NCBI GenBank assembly: GCA_022606425.2
Contig: JAHDVF020000880.1
Span: forward strand, 1,426,001-1,490,000
Direction of reading: 5' to 3'
Origin: Lepidostoma basale
Lineage: Eukaryota > Arthropoda > Insecta > Trichoptera > Lepidostomatidae
DNA length: 64,000 nucleotides
Part shown: positions 1-9,775 of the stretch, piece by piece
Layout: each line of letters starts with the position of its first letter
How positions within the stretch are numbered: the stretch's first letter is position 1
Notes under the pieces: generated by a model
Seen by the model: only the letters and a program-made list of their open reading frames with translations
Told to the model about the DNA's origin: nothing
The model's database searches: none
Position numbers and translations under genes: made by a program

Positions 1-860
1 TTTGTTGGAGATGAGGATATCCAGTAATCCACCTGCGGTATGTGTTGGCTCGGTAACCCATTGCTTGGACCCATAGCATTCCATTATGTCTAGGAATTTA
101 TCACTAGACGATGAGGTTCTCTCTAATCGGATATTGATGTCTCCAACGTTGTCATCCAATGTTCAGAGAGGCTGGCCGCGAATTGTAGAAGTTCCGAGAA
201 TTCTTCGTAAAATTTAACGCAGGTTGATTTAGATCCTGGTCGGTAAATAGTGAAAAGGGTGAAAGATGATCTTCCCGATGACACGCGACACCCAAGATGT
301 TCAAACGTCTCGAAAACTCCGATTTTAATTCTCTCAATATGCAAGCCTTGCCGGGCGATGGTGACAATACCACCATGGTTTGTAAAATTAAGGTTATCCC
401 TTGATTTTTCTTTTCTTATGGGTCTCACTTCATCTACCGTCACATTACCAAGAGCTTGCATATTTTTTAGACATATAGAATCGGAGCTTTCGTGCCACGT
501 TTCTGTTAGGGTGAATAGATGTAGGTTTTGCGTTTTGAAGATATTATCTATTTCATCTTCCTTATTTCTAATTGACCGAGCATTCCAGCTTCCAATTCCA
601 ATGTGTTTCTCCCGGAAAGAGTCTGATACCCGGTTCCCTTTCGTCGATTCTGCACTTGATACGGGGAGAGGTGGGCGTTTCACTTTCCTGCCAGCACGAC
701 ATCCTCTGTGTCTTATCTTCTTAACATCTTCATCAGGTTGACGAAGAATATTAAGAGATATTAGGATGTTGACGATGTTTTGGTCAATTTCACTGATTCT
801 ACTTCCGACTGATAATAATAATAAATCTTCCTTTGCGTAGGTACCCCTAATAAATATCAA
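1..860 (-). pseudogene. non-LTR retrotransposon endonuclease (EEP/APE) domain, frameshifted, runs off left edge
   Basis: The minus-strand frame 860-123 encodes an N-terminal basic stretch (RGCRAGRKVKR) then an exonuclease-endonuclease-phosphatase fold: GSWNARSIRNK carries the catalytic Asn, LTETWH the catalytic Glu, and TIYRP follows. Near 155-160 the frame shifts, and the next frame (about 145 down to 1) continues with VGDINIR, the GDxN catalytic motif, then TEPTHTAGGLLDILISN. This order is that of the target-nicking endonuclease of CR1/L2-type or related non-LTR elements. Reverse transcriptase would lie beyond the left edge. The frameshift makes this copy inactive. The clade is not certain. 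Confidence 0.85.
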
Positions 861-1119
861 AAAACATTACTTTGAAATAAACCGTCTTAAATTAACACGA
901 TTTTAATCAATATACAATATTTTTAACTATCCTACACTCTTGCCCTTTTTTACTACACCAAAAAATATCTAAGATTCGTTTTCGTCTATTGTTATTTAAT
1001 CTGTTCAAACACCCAAAATCATTAAATTAGTTTAAACAATGTAATACTTCGTATTATATATAAAATTTTAATGAACACGTATGTTTTAGAGACGTTTTAT
1101 TATACGAGTATACTGTAAC

Positions 1120-1595
1120 GGTACGGCCACATCGGAGTGCCAGGGTAGGAGTCAAGATGAGTACCTGGCGAACCAACGTATGGTGTATTATGGGACCGGT
1201 CACACTATACGCATCGCGCCGAGTGCGTGATCACAAGCCACGTGTGTAAACGCTCGGAAGATATTTAGGCGATTGTAGCGCCGCGTTGATCTTTTATGGT
1301 ACTAACCACAATTACCGAGAATGACGGATCTAATTTGAGCTGTCAGTTCGTACTATTCCCAAATGAATTAATAAATTTAAACAGAGGAACTTATGAATAG
1401 TGACCACTAATTAAATAGTCATAAATTTATAAACTCACATTTATTTTCCAATTGAATATTTCTATATTGTGGTTAGTACCATAAAATATCACCGCAGCGC
1501 TACAATCGCCGAAATCTCCGACTGATTATAGTGTGGCAGGTCAGATTTAGACTCCAACCTAGCCTCCTACCCTGGCACTCCGGTGTGGCCGAACC
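1120..1595. mobile_element. fold-back MITE with long terminal inverted repeats
   Basis: The ends are inverted copies: the left begins GGTACGGCCACATCGGAG and the right, read in reverse complement, begins GGTTCGGCCACACCGGAG, both followed by TGCCAGGGTAGGAG. The pairing continues inward through the blocks around 1250-1320 and 1465-1545 (for example TGGTACTAACCACAAT at about 1297 against its complement near 1470), so each arm is close to 200 bp around an AT-rich loop. There is no coding capacity. I could not identify a convincing target duplication, so the superfamily is open (hAT- or P-like are possible). Confidence 0.75.
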
Positions 1596-1707
1596 CTAAT
1601 GAATGATATAATTTACGTTACTTCATAGTTGAAAATTTTATTCTTCAAAATGTATTATAAAAATCGTTCAAAACTTTAATTACAGATTATAAGAAAAGAC
1701 TAGCAGA

Positions 1708-2247
1708 TTGATTGTTTTGGTCAATTTGATTGCTGCCGCACTTCATGACAGTTAATTGTGACATGTAATACGTTTGTACTGTTTTGATATTAAAATTATA
1801 TAAGTTTTTCGTTTATATCAAGAATTTTGACAGGTGAAAAAAGATATTTTTCATTTGTTATTTTAATGTTCTTTCTGGTGTTATTTTGTTAAGTGCCTAA
1901 TTACTGCTAATTAAAAAAAACGGTGGATATGTGGAATATAAATTAAATAGACAATATGTGCACCATCTATAAAGAACATTTTGCGTTAAATTATTTCAAT
2001 TTTGTTATTTTATTTTATAGCATTGTATTTTATATTATTTGTTTTAGATTTATTTTGTGGATGTTGGAAGATTGAAGTGTGCGCGGGAGATGCCTGTTGG
2101 TGGCGATGAGGTTCGCAACCCATCACACCGCGTTTCCAGCGGGGCGAAAAGAGAAGGATAAAGTGCCGCGTCGGTTAAAGTGTGACAGTCCATTCTTTCT
2201 GCCTATCCTTTCGGGAAGACGGCGTAATGGTAAGTTAGTTAGTTAGG
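1708..2247 (+). mobile_element. SINE-N copy 1: short retroelement with LINE-A 3' end
   Basis: About 540 bp shared in full with the reverse-oriented copy at 60793-61485. It begins near GGTCAATTTGATTGCTG, includes an AACGGTGGATA block, a GC-rich GGGAGATGCCTGTTGG segment with GGCGATGAGGTTCGCAACC, and ends with GTGACAGTCCATTCTTTCTG through GACGGCGTAATGG and a short GTTA repeat. The last ~60 bp are the 3' end of LINE-A1. No open frame. The structure is that of a non-autonomous element using a partner LINE's 3' recognition sequence. Confidence 0.75.
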
Positions 2248-3397
2248 TATTGATAGGGACTGTGAGCTAGAGCTTCCAAAACACACAGGGATGGGGTAGC
2301 AGGGACGTCATATATATTTGATTTGGGCTTCAAAGCTAATCAGCCAGATTGCCTACCAAGTCGTTTCAGAGGTAATGTGCCAAGCGATCAGAAAAGATCC
2401 CTAAAGTTAGCACAATTGCTATCGGATCTTGTTTTAAAACGTGTATATATCAAATATATATTATTGTATATATCAACAAACACGTTATGATAAATCACAG
2501 ATTAAATAAGTTGGACGCTTAAATTTTCTAAAAAAGTTGTAGTAATTTAGCTTATACGATTTGTCAGCTATTTTATTATTTTAAAATAAATCACTAATAG
2601 TAGTACACACATTACAGTGTATTGTGGATTATCATAGAATCACAATTTTTTGCACTTACACCGCAGACGCCCTTCCTCAGTGTATTTTTAAATATCTATT
2701 AAAATTGACCACAATTATTATCAAATTTATTTGTATATTTGTTTTGTATATATTATATTATTACACCGATGAAGGACTTCGGGTGTTAGAAACATGTTTG
2801 TAATTTTTAATTTTATTTGTTGTTATATAGAAAGTATAACATGTATTGTTCAATAATGAATCCACAACATAAAATATTGATAAATATAGAAAAAACCAAA
2901 AATTTCCGTTTGATTTTCCCTTTTTTTAATTAAGCCTAGTTCATTTAAATGTTTGCACTTTAAAATGATGTTTGTGGTTAAAAACATGTTTGTGAAATAT
3001 TAAAAAAAAGTATTGTGAAAAGACAAAAATTTTCAAAAAAACGTATAAATTGAATCGAACAAATTGTTCTCAGTACTCACTTTATATATTTATTTTTATA
3101 ACAAAACAAATAAACGTACATGTTTCACTTGGACTCTGATTTGATGGGAAAAATCCTCAAACTAGATGATTATAAAAAATAAATAAATAAACATTGAGAC
3201 TCGTTGTTTTTATTGAAATCTTCTGGATATTTTTTTAATTTTTATCTACAACTTGAAGTCATGTGATGCTGACAAAATGAGTACTATATATATGTAAGCC
3301 TTAAATATTTATTTGAATCTTTAAGCATAGCATATAATAAAAGTGATACAACAAGCATAATTCGGATATAATTTAACAATGTTAAGTTTATACAAGT
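2248..3397. repeat. AT-rich spacer with a decayed hammerhead-like inverted pair (about 2640-2880)
   Basis: A reverse-oriented arm (about 2650-2695; complement reads ACTGAGGAAGGGCG) faces a forward arm (2765-2805) reading CCGATGAAGGACTTC then GAAACATGTTTGTAA. These resemble the hammerhead-type modules elsewhere here, but helix II is lost and the core is damaged. GAAACATGTACG also appears in reverse near 3120. The remainder is AT-rich with no supported gene. Confidence 0.4.
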
Positions 3398-3910
3398 ATA
3401 ACTAACTAACTAACTAACCATCACGCCGTCTCCCCGAAGGGGTAGGCAGAAATAATGGACTGCCACACTTTTCTTTCCTGACATATTTCTCTCGCTTCCT
3501 CAACATTCATACATCGTGTCATGCACGCGCGTCGATTTCTCTGACTCCTCACATGGCCGACATTCAATATTTGATTTATTTGATCGTGCCACGTTTTCCT
3601 CGGTCTTCCCCTATTTCTGGTACCATTTACATCATTAACATATAATTTTTTTACCATTCTTTCTTCATTCATTCTTTCAATATGTCCAAACCATCTTAAT
3701 GATCCTTTCATTATTTTGTTCATGACACCATTATTCGCACCGCATTCACTTCTTATATTTTCATTCGGCACTCTATCATACACAGAGTATCCACACATTC
3801 TTCTAAGAGATCTCATTTTAACTGCATTTATTCTACTTTCATCCTTCTTTTGCCAGTTCCATGCTTCGCTTCCATACATAAGGGTCGGTAGAAGAACACC
3901 ATTGTGCACT
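3398..3910 (-). pseudogene. LINE-A1 3' end, 5'-truncated (open frame 3909-3421)
   Basis: A 162-codon open frame encodes the C-terminal third of a non-LTR reverse transcriptase ORF: PTLMYGSEAWNWQ, then SLRRMCGYSVYDRV, SLRWFGHIERM and GRPRKTWHDQINQ, ending SAYPFGETA. There is essentially no 3' UTR: a few bases after the stop the element ends in a (GTTA)n tail (reads TAAC repeats at 3400-3418). Catalytic RT motifs are upstream of the truncation and absent. Confidence 0.9.
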
Positions 3911-4594
3911 AAGTATGTTAATTTAATTAAATAATTGGCTTATGCAAAATCAAAGTCTGAGCATATTGTACAAAAATATTAAATTCTAAAAATCTATTTT
4001 TATAACTGTCGACCGAAAGCGCTTATTATTTTGAACAAAAAGAAAATGACTAACACCTCATAAAAATTTTATCGATCAAAGAAATCAAGATTTAACTAAG
4101 AACGTTCCAAACTTAAAATTGGAGTCCTTAAAAATTTAATTAGCGGGTCACTCAGCCGTTGACGAAATTAACAAAGGGTCTCACGGACTACTGAAATAAC
4201 TCCAGGATAAGTTTAAAAATACAAGCGGTATTGTGCTTCTGACAAGTATTAATATAAAAGACGGTCATTTTTATTGTCAAGCCTTTGCTTAAGCACAGAT
4301 TAATTAAGGGTGTTTCACTTTAGAGAGAAAATGCGTCGCTTATAATTTTGATTAATACTTCTCCAAGATCTAAGAGATCAGAAGATAAATAAATTTGTTT
4401 TCTCGATACATTTTTGATAACAATGTTATTTCGTTTGCGTAAATAAAGTACAAAGTAAATTGATAGATATGATTAAACAATTTATATTTTTGTAACACAA
4501 AACTTTATTTAGAAAATACAAATAAAATTAAATATAAAATTTTCATATGAAGCATTTACCTCGTGGTTAGACATTTAAAAAATATATATATATA
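3911..4594. other. AT-rich spacer, nothing recognised
   Basis: Several short open frames of no recognisable family. No structural RNA or inverted repeat seen. Confidence 0.5.
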
Positions 4595-4837
4595 TTTGTA
4601 ATTAAAATAAAATAAAATAAAAACACTAATTTATTTTTCACCACTATGCGGTTATTTTAATTGTCGACTAGTTTTGCTTGTACCCAAGTTTCCTCAGGGC
4701 TTCAAAATAACCGTAGTTATAACGAAGCCCTGAAAGAGCTTGGGTATAAGCGAAACTAGTCGGCAATTAAAATAACCGCATAGTTATGTAAAACAAAGTA
4801 TGGATGTTTTATTTTATTTTATTAAATACAAATAATA
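4595..4837. mobile_element. HHR-5 palindromic element
   Basis: The two halves are inverted copies meeting near 4710, with outer arms ending in ATTTTATTTTATT on both sides. Each half carries a hammerhead-like module reading outward: minus 4663-4703 (CTGAGGA core, helix II CTTG/CAAG, then AAAAC in place of GAAAC, palindrome CTAG) and plus 4727-4764. Confidence 0.65.
4727..4764 (+). ncRNA. hammerhead-ribozyme-like motif HHR-5
   Basis: Helix I GCC (4727-4729) can pair with GGC (4762-4764). The core reads CTGAAAGA, one A more than the canonical CTGANGA. Helix II is GCTT/AAGC around GGGTAT, followed by GAAAC, the palindrome ACTAGT as minimal helix III and C at the cleavage position. The inserted A may inactivate it. 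Confidence 0.5.
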
Positions 4838-5284
4838 GATTTCTTGACATTAAATATAACTTATCAACCCAAACATTTTAAGAGATACACAAGCCCTTCT
4901 TCAGTGTATTTAAAATATTATATTACAATATACCTATACTACATTTTATAAAAAATATTTTTTATACAAATTTTATCCTGAATGTGGTCAGTTTTGACAT
5001 ATAATAAAATTATTAATTTCGAACCTTTTTTACCACTTGTTGCAAATATGTTGAAAAAGTCTAAAATAAATCATATTTGAAGTTCTTCTTCGGGTCCACG
5101 TCAGAGAAGGCAATGAGCTGCCGCAACTTATGGAAGCCATAAAACCAATTAGAAATTTACTAAATATAAATTATAATGAAATTTTTAATTAATATTAAAA
5201 ATTCAATTAATTTTATTTAATTACTTTCATTATTTTCAATCTTATAAATGTTTGATAACACATTTTACGAATAATAATTATAAT
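4838..5284. repeat. AT-rich spacer with a decayed hammerhead-like piece
   Basis: On the minus strand about 4875-4912 reads CACTGAAGAAGGGCTTGTG, resembling a CTGAAGA core whose GAAAC half is gone. Nothing else is recognisable. Confidence 0.3.
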
Positions 5285-5578
5285 TTCCCTGGACAGACGT
5301 GGTTACCAATACCAAAGTCCTGGGCAAGCTAGAGTTGACAAGCTTTTAACAAATAACAAGGTTTGGAAGATTTCTTATCTGCGTGGGGAAAAGTACCACT
5401 TCTCCAACTGATGTTGGTGGGAAAAATTGAGGGACGCCGAGGACGCTGCGGAACGTGAAGGATGCACCGGCATCCGAAGTGTGGAGGAGCTGTTCTGAGC
5501 GGCGCAAGACAATGACAGGTTCGCCGAGATGATCACTAACGTTGGGGGGACCCAACAGGGCACTTGAATAAGAAAAAG
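5285..5578 (+). pseudogene. LINE-B 3' end, degraded
   Basis: Pieces of the LINE-B C-terminus occur in different frames: TDVVTN, LMLVGKIEGRRG, SVEELF and AQDNDRFAEMITNVGGT. The end resembles that of the better copy at 7565-8090, followed by an A/G-rich tail. Several frameshifts and a stop break it. Confidence 0.75.
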
Positions 5579-5682
5579 ATTTCGATACAACAGTAAATGA
5601 CTAGATGTATTGGATTCTTAATGTAATGAATGGATGTGTTATTGCGTTATAACGAAGTACTATGTACTTTAAATTTTTAATT

Positions 5683-5861
5683 GTATCTCAATAGAGACGA
5701 AGAAACAAACTGGAAACTGAATATGGATGATCAAGGTGTTTACAGGACTTATGACCTGTCATTGGTTGGGTTAAGCGCACGCTTTATGTAATTACAACAT
5801 TCCCCATTCCACCATTGTTATTATGATCATGCATGATACATTTTTTTGGAAGTTGTATATA
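5683..5861 (+). repeat. Rep-C, left part (interrupted by pogo element)
   Basis: A repeat beginning ATTGTATCTCAATAGAGACG and containing TGACCTGTCATTGGTTGGG and TTCCCCATTCCACC. Other copies lie at 18487-18740, 47152-47275 and 48608-48800. Its continuation resumes after the pogo insertion. Confidence 0.75.
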
Positions 5862-6302
5862 GGGGAGATGTAGGCAATGGGAGTCAGTTGGCAATGGGAG
5901 TCACCCCTTTAATTCGAAAACAATACGCGTGATGGCGGTTTCAGTGACGTCATACGCTAGCTGTTTGCCGGTAACATCCGCGATAGGCAGCTTACTCAGT
6001 TCACATCACGTGCTAGAGAGTGGTAGACGTAACAAGTTTTCGGGCCCTTCTGATCTAATTTTTCGAGTGGACAAATCCGAAGGTAAGGATCAAACTAATG
6101 AGTGTTTCTTTTTGCGCTTGTGATATGTAATGACTAAAGCATTTTAGATCGTGATTTCAAACTCATTTTACCACCATCACTTTTACTTTTATGTCAAGGT
6201 AGGTTTTTTCTCTATTTTACCGATGTAGGCAATCGGAGTCAGGTGACCCTTATTGTTAACATTTCCTGTCTTCGATAAAATAATATTATTTTTGGTTTGT
6301 AG

Positions 6303-6527
6303 TTACCGAACGTTCGTCCTAGAAAGACAAATAAGGCTACCTGGTCTATAGCTAACCTGAAAAAGGCCGTGGAGCTCATCGATGAACAAGGTTATTCAAT
6401 AAGAAAAGCCGCGAAAACAATGAACATCCCATTTTCGAGTCTTCAGAAGAGGTACGCGAAAAAAATAGATAAAGAAGAAAATTCTGCAGGAATCGAACAA
6501 TACTTCAGCGTCAGATATGAACACTGA
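6303..6527 (+). pseudogene. pogo transposase N-terminus, psq-type helix-turn-helix
   Basis: The frame from 6303 reads VRPRKTNKATWS, then LKKAVELIDEQGYSIRKAAK and SLQKRYAKK, the Psq/CENP-B-N type DNA-binding domain that starts pogo transposases. It follows a good acceptor (TTTGTAG at 6296-6302) and a GAAG|GTAAGG donor lies at 6082/6083, suggesting a 220-bp intron, although the upstream frames do not join to an obvious start. It runs to a stop at 6525 where the deletion junction changes frame. Confidence 0.75.
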
Positions 6528-6705
6528 TGACCTGTACCAGGACGACAAAAACGATGATGCAGAAGATTCTGACAACCAATGTCTTGTATGCGGCGAATTC
6601 GGGCAAGATAATGAGATGTGGTTCCGATGCACTTCATGTTGGCTTTGGGCTCATTTAGATTGCACTGGGTGGGACTCAGCTTGCAATTATGTGTACGATT
6701 TGTGA
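6517..6705 (+). pseudogene. pogo transposase C-terminus, PHD finger
   Basis: The frame reads CLVCGEFGQDNEMWFRC then CWLWAHLDCTGWD and ends YVYDL. The spacing C-x2-C, C-x2-C, H-x2-C matches the PHD-type zinc finger at the C-terminus of many insect pogo transposases. It is in another frame from the helix-turn-helix piece, and the roughly 300-residue DDE core is absent. Confidence 0.8.
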
Positions 6706-6947
6706 TGACCCCCATTGCCAACATGCTGACCACCATTGCCAACCGATGTGGGCAATGGTGGTCAAACCTGTTTTTTTTAAAATGATTATTGTTCCAAAAG
6801 TAAAAAGCCAAAGTGATTAAAGGTGATCTCAATTATTAGTTTAATAACTAAAGTTTATAATAAGGCTTAAGCAATAAATAGTTAACAAATAGTTTTTTTT
6901 TTTTTCAATTCTCGCTTAAGTGACTCCCATTACCTACATCTCCCCTA

Positions 6948-7078
6948 TACTCCAAATCCATACCTATCTTCACGTGTCAGTTCCAGTTAGCCATCTATGT
7001 AGATTTGATTGTACTAATCAATTTTTTTAAGATTAATCTATACAATCCACCCACTAACGCCATCTATGAAGAATGATT
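6948..7078 (+). repeat. Rep-C, right part
   Basis: After the pogo element the Rep-C copy resumes and includes ACTAACGCCATCTATGAAG, matching ACTAGCGCCATCTATTA near 18718. Confidence 0.5.
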
Positions 7079-7110
7079 GTTTAGCATTTAGCATTTAGCA
7101 TTTAGCATTC
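7079..7110. repeat. (AGCATTT)n microsatellite, about four units
   Basis: The 7-mer TTAGCAT repeats in perfect tandem. Confidence 0.85.
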
Positions 7111-7564
7111 ACAAATACTATGTACTTGTTTATTTAACCTTATAGCTACGTAATTTATCTCCCTATTATTCAAGGTCTCACTATTCTAAATATACATTAG
7201 TTTGCAGTATACAACTATGTAGAACCCAGATTCTAAATAGAGTTTCTTGCCCAGACTGTAACAACCCAGTCGATATTTTTTCTAATAATCGAGTTGAAGG
7301 CAACATTTTCCCCTTCACTAAACTAACCCACAACATCTCAACAAGCTTACTCATTACTCGCCCAACTCGCAAAACTTGGACGCTGCTAATACTCCATTTA
7401 TGTAAGATTTAAACTGTGTAAACTTTAATGGAATTTCGCTTAAAATTTGAAACAAAACTACAGGTATTATTCAAACTTACAAATATAGCGATGTAGTTTA
7501 AATATAATGAGTTTTTTTAATGAATTAACTTAATAATATTTTTATATTTATTTATTATTTATTT
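7111..7564. other. AT-rich spacer, nothing recognised
   Basis: Only short chance frames. No repeat family identified. Confidence 0.4.
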
Positions 7565-7579
7565 TTTATATTTTTATAG

Positions 7580-8062
7580 ATGAGACCCTTCTTCTGTGAC
7601 GATAATTTAAATCTTAAACTTCGACAAAGAATGATAAAAGCTTACATATGGTCAGCTCTATTATACGGAAGTGAAACATGGACTCTAAAAGTGAACGTAA
7701 TGAATCGGTTAGAAGCATTCGAAATGTGGATACACAGAAGAATGCTTCGTATACCTTGGACCGAAAAGGTCAGTAACGTCGAAGTACTTAGGAGAGCCGG
7801 AGCCAAGAGAGAGCTGTTGTCGAATGTCAAAGTGAAAAAGGTCTCATATTTGGGTCACGTGCTGCGTGGAGAAAAGTACCGCCTCCTCCGACTTATATTG
7901 GAGGGCAAGATAGAGGGAAGACGGGGAGTTGGCAGAAAACAGATGTCCTGGCTGCGCAACATTAGAGAGTGGACCGGAATGAGGACGGTGGATGACCTGT
8001 TTCGGGCAGCGCAGGACAGGGAGGTTTTCGCCGGAGTGATCGCCAACGTCGGGGGGACCTGA
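7580..8062 (+). CDS. LINE-B C-terminal ORF fragment, uninterrupted
   Basis: A 160-codon frame covers the region after the RT catalytic core of an RTE-like non-LTR ORF: LKLRQRMIKAYIWSALLYG, SETWTLKVNVMNRLEAFEM, WIHRRMLRIPWTEKVSN, VSYLGHVLRGEKYRLL, GRRGVGRKQMSWLRNIREW and FRAAQDREVFAGVIANVGGT. The stop is followed by GACACGGCACAGG and an (AAG)n tail to about 8084. It is a 5'-truncated relic with no promoter, but with an unusually clean frame, suggesting a fairly young insertion. Confidence 0.85.
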   Translation: MRPFFCDDNLNLKLRQRMIKAYIWSALLYGSETWTLKVNVMNRLEAFEMWIHRRMLRIPWTEKVSNVEVLRRAGAKRELLSNVKVKKVSYLGHVLRGEKYRLLRLILEGKIEGRRGVGRKQMSWLRNIREWTGMRTVDDLFRAAQDREVFAGVIANVGGT

Positions 8063-8092
8063 CACGGCACAGGAAGAAGAAGATATTATTTA

Positions 8093-8266
8093 ACGACGAC
8101 CTTCGTAGTAGAGTGGCAATAGGTACCTCTGACTGCCATACAGAAGGTCCCGGGTTCGGTTTCGGACGGTGGCAGTGTGATTGTCACGCTGTCTTTGGTC
8201 TGGTGTAGAATTCACGTGACAATAAAATGGGTATATATTAGCTACCAATCACATATCATGAGAATC
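8093..8266 (+). mobile_element. SINE-T copy 1 (tRNA-derived)
   Basis: It begins ACGACCTTCGT, has an A-box-like stretch that is degraded here and a B-box-like GGTTCGGTTTC, then the shared body GTGTGATTGTCAC, TTGGTCTGGTGTAGAATTC, ACGTGACAATAAAATGG and TATCATGAGAATC. It abuts the LINE-B tail directly. Confidence 0.8.
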
Positions 8267-8479
8267 AAATTAATAGGTAAAAACAAATCATATACTAAAC
8301 ATGGGTTCTTAATACCTGAAATATATATATGAAAAAAAATATATTACTATACGTAAAATATTTAACTCCATGTTATTTACTTTCCGCAAAGCCTCAAAAC
8401 CCTATTTTTATTAAATTATTTTAAACAACATTTATTTATATATATTATACATAAGGCTTATTTACATAAAAAATAAAAA

Positions 8480-8610
8480 TGAAATCGTTTGTTTTCAAGA
8501 AGCTTTATTATGTTTCATGGGATTGACATATGTCGTCTTGCTAAATCATTAACATTGTATACCTTACTGTACATTCGATAATGCGTTAGCAAAATTTCAT
8601 CAATATTACA
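8480..8610. repeat. Rep-M, decayed palindromic copy
   Basis: Rep-M landmarks in order: CGTTTGTTTTCAAGAAG, TTATTATGTTTCATGGGA, TGACATATGTCGTCTTGC and, inverted, GATAATGCGTTAGCAAAA. Compare the clean copy at 34555-34775. Confidence 0.5.
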
Positions 8611-8635
8611 TTAAATAAAACGATGTGATTATTTA

Positions 8636-8678
8636 GACAGCGACCGGTTTCGCCAGGCTCACTGGCATCGACAGACTG
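8636..8678 (-). ncRNA. hammerhead-ribozyme-like motif HHR-3
   Basis: On the minus strand helix I CAGT pairs with GCTG (one G-U pair). The core reads CTGTCGA where CTGANGA is expected. Helix II is GCCAG/CTGGC, then GAAAC, the palindrome ACCGGT and C. The forward-oriented HHR-3 tail (AATAAAGACAAATGTGGAAG, about 8734, to 8830) lies beyond it, so this is one arm of an inverted pair. The A-to-T change at an invariant core position recurs in other HHR-3 copies. Confidence 0.5.
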
Positions 8679-9035
8679 GTGACAATGTTATTAACTGACT
8701 CTTTTATATAAATACAGATGTGGTAAACATGCTGAAATAAAGACAAATGTGGAAGAAGTTTAAATTATCGTTTTATTTCATTATTATTTAAAATGAATTC
8801 TATCAAGAGATATCAGTAAAATAATTCGATTAACAAAGTTACATTTTATTGTGATAATAAAAATACGTTTAATCAATTTGAGAACGTGTTTAAACACTAA
8901 AAAAATATTTAATAATGTTTGTAAATTTGCGTCAAATAACTGATTTTGATAAAAGCATTTTTTACAAGAGCTTCCAAATTTAAATCTGATAAAAAAACTA
9001 TAAAACCTTGAATAATTAACGCTTCACTCGATGGT

Positions 9036-9410
9036 TTAATAGTCCCATAAAAGTTTTTTTATAATGTACCTCATTATATAACTTTTTAAAGGGGATATGG
9101 GAAAATTTAATGCAAATGTCCCCTGTGGGAACGCGCCGGGGTTTGTATAAGCTCCGCTTTCACTTATCTTCTTCCAACAGCCGCCATTGTTCTGGATTGT
9201 TGAATTAGTGGAATGAACCGTTAAGCTTTCGGCTGAAATCTCTCCCGATATAGCCAACACGATAGAAAGTGTTCGGCAATTCGAAGCGTGGCTTTATTTC
9301 TTTATTTCTATAGCGCAAAGACGTCTCACAATTAATAATGGCTTCAATAATAATATGTAACATTTTCAATATATTTTTTAAAATGAGAAGGTCAAATGTA
9401 ATATTTAAAT
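9036..9410. other. possibly unique sequence, no gene recognised
   Basis: Mixed-composition segment, with a GC-richer part at 9110-9260, not obviously related to the repeats here. An open frame on the minus strand (9260-9036) has no recognisable domain. Confidence 0.3.
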
Positions 9411-9775
9411 CTTCTTATTCTTCTACCTTGTTGAAGACCTATGTGGTTTGTTCTCCAGAGTGTTGCTCCTCCTGTGAGATAGACTACCAGCTATCCTTCC
9501 ATCTTTTAGGAAGCCTTCCACGAGGACGAATCCCATGAGGCTGATTATGTAGTGCAATATAGGGGAGTCCGGTGGCGTCACTTCTTTGAACATGACCGTA
9601 CCAGTCCCTTTTTCGTTGTCTGCTCCATCTTATAATATCCTCAACCTCACATATCTCTCTTATTCTGGTGTTCCTCACGCGATCTCTCGGTGTCTTGCCT
9701 GCTATCGTCCTCAATGTCTTCAGCTCGGAAGTCTTCAAAACTTGTTTGGTCCTTACTGTGTCTATTTAAATCATA
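9411..9775 (-). pseudogene. LINE-E 3' end, 5'-truncated
   Basis: Minus-strand frames contain SELKTLRTIAGKTPRDRVRN, TRIREICEVEDIIRW, RKRDWYGHVQRSD and PRGRLPKRWKDSW, the C-terminal tail of an RTE-like ORF. The 3' end is a short segment including CACTCTGGAGAACAAACC. Related copies lie at 11305-11565 and 29745-30195. Confidence 0.8.

Larger units (their letters stand above)
5862..6945 (+). mobile_element. pogo-like DNA transposon, internally deleted, TA target site
   Basis: Terminal inverted repeats GGGGAGATGTAGG(C/T)AATGGG begin at 5862 and end at 6945, flanked by TA (or TATA) on both sides as expected of the Tc1/mariner-pogo superfamily. A GGCAATGG(G/T)(A/G)GTCA-like motif recurs at least seven times in both orientations (about 5873, 5890, 6226, 6709, 6729, 6749, 6921), probably as transposase binding sites. 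Coding remnants are an N-terminal helix-turn-helix and a C-terminal PHD finger. The DDE catalytic core is missing, so the copy can move only in trans. It sits inside a Rep-C copy. Confidence 0.85.

Noticed and set aside
250..741. 163-codon plus-strand frame
   Set aside because: Antisense to the retrotransposon endonuclease frame at 1-860.
5929..6123. First exon of the pogo transposase
   Set aside because: A good donor follows, but joining to the acceptor at 6302 does not give the helix-turn-helix frame.
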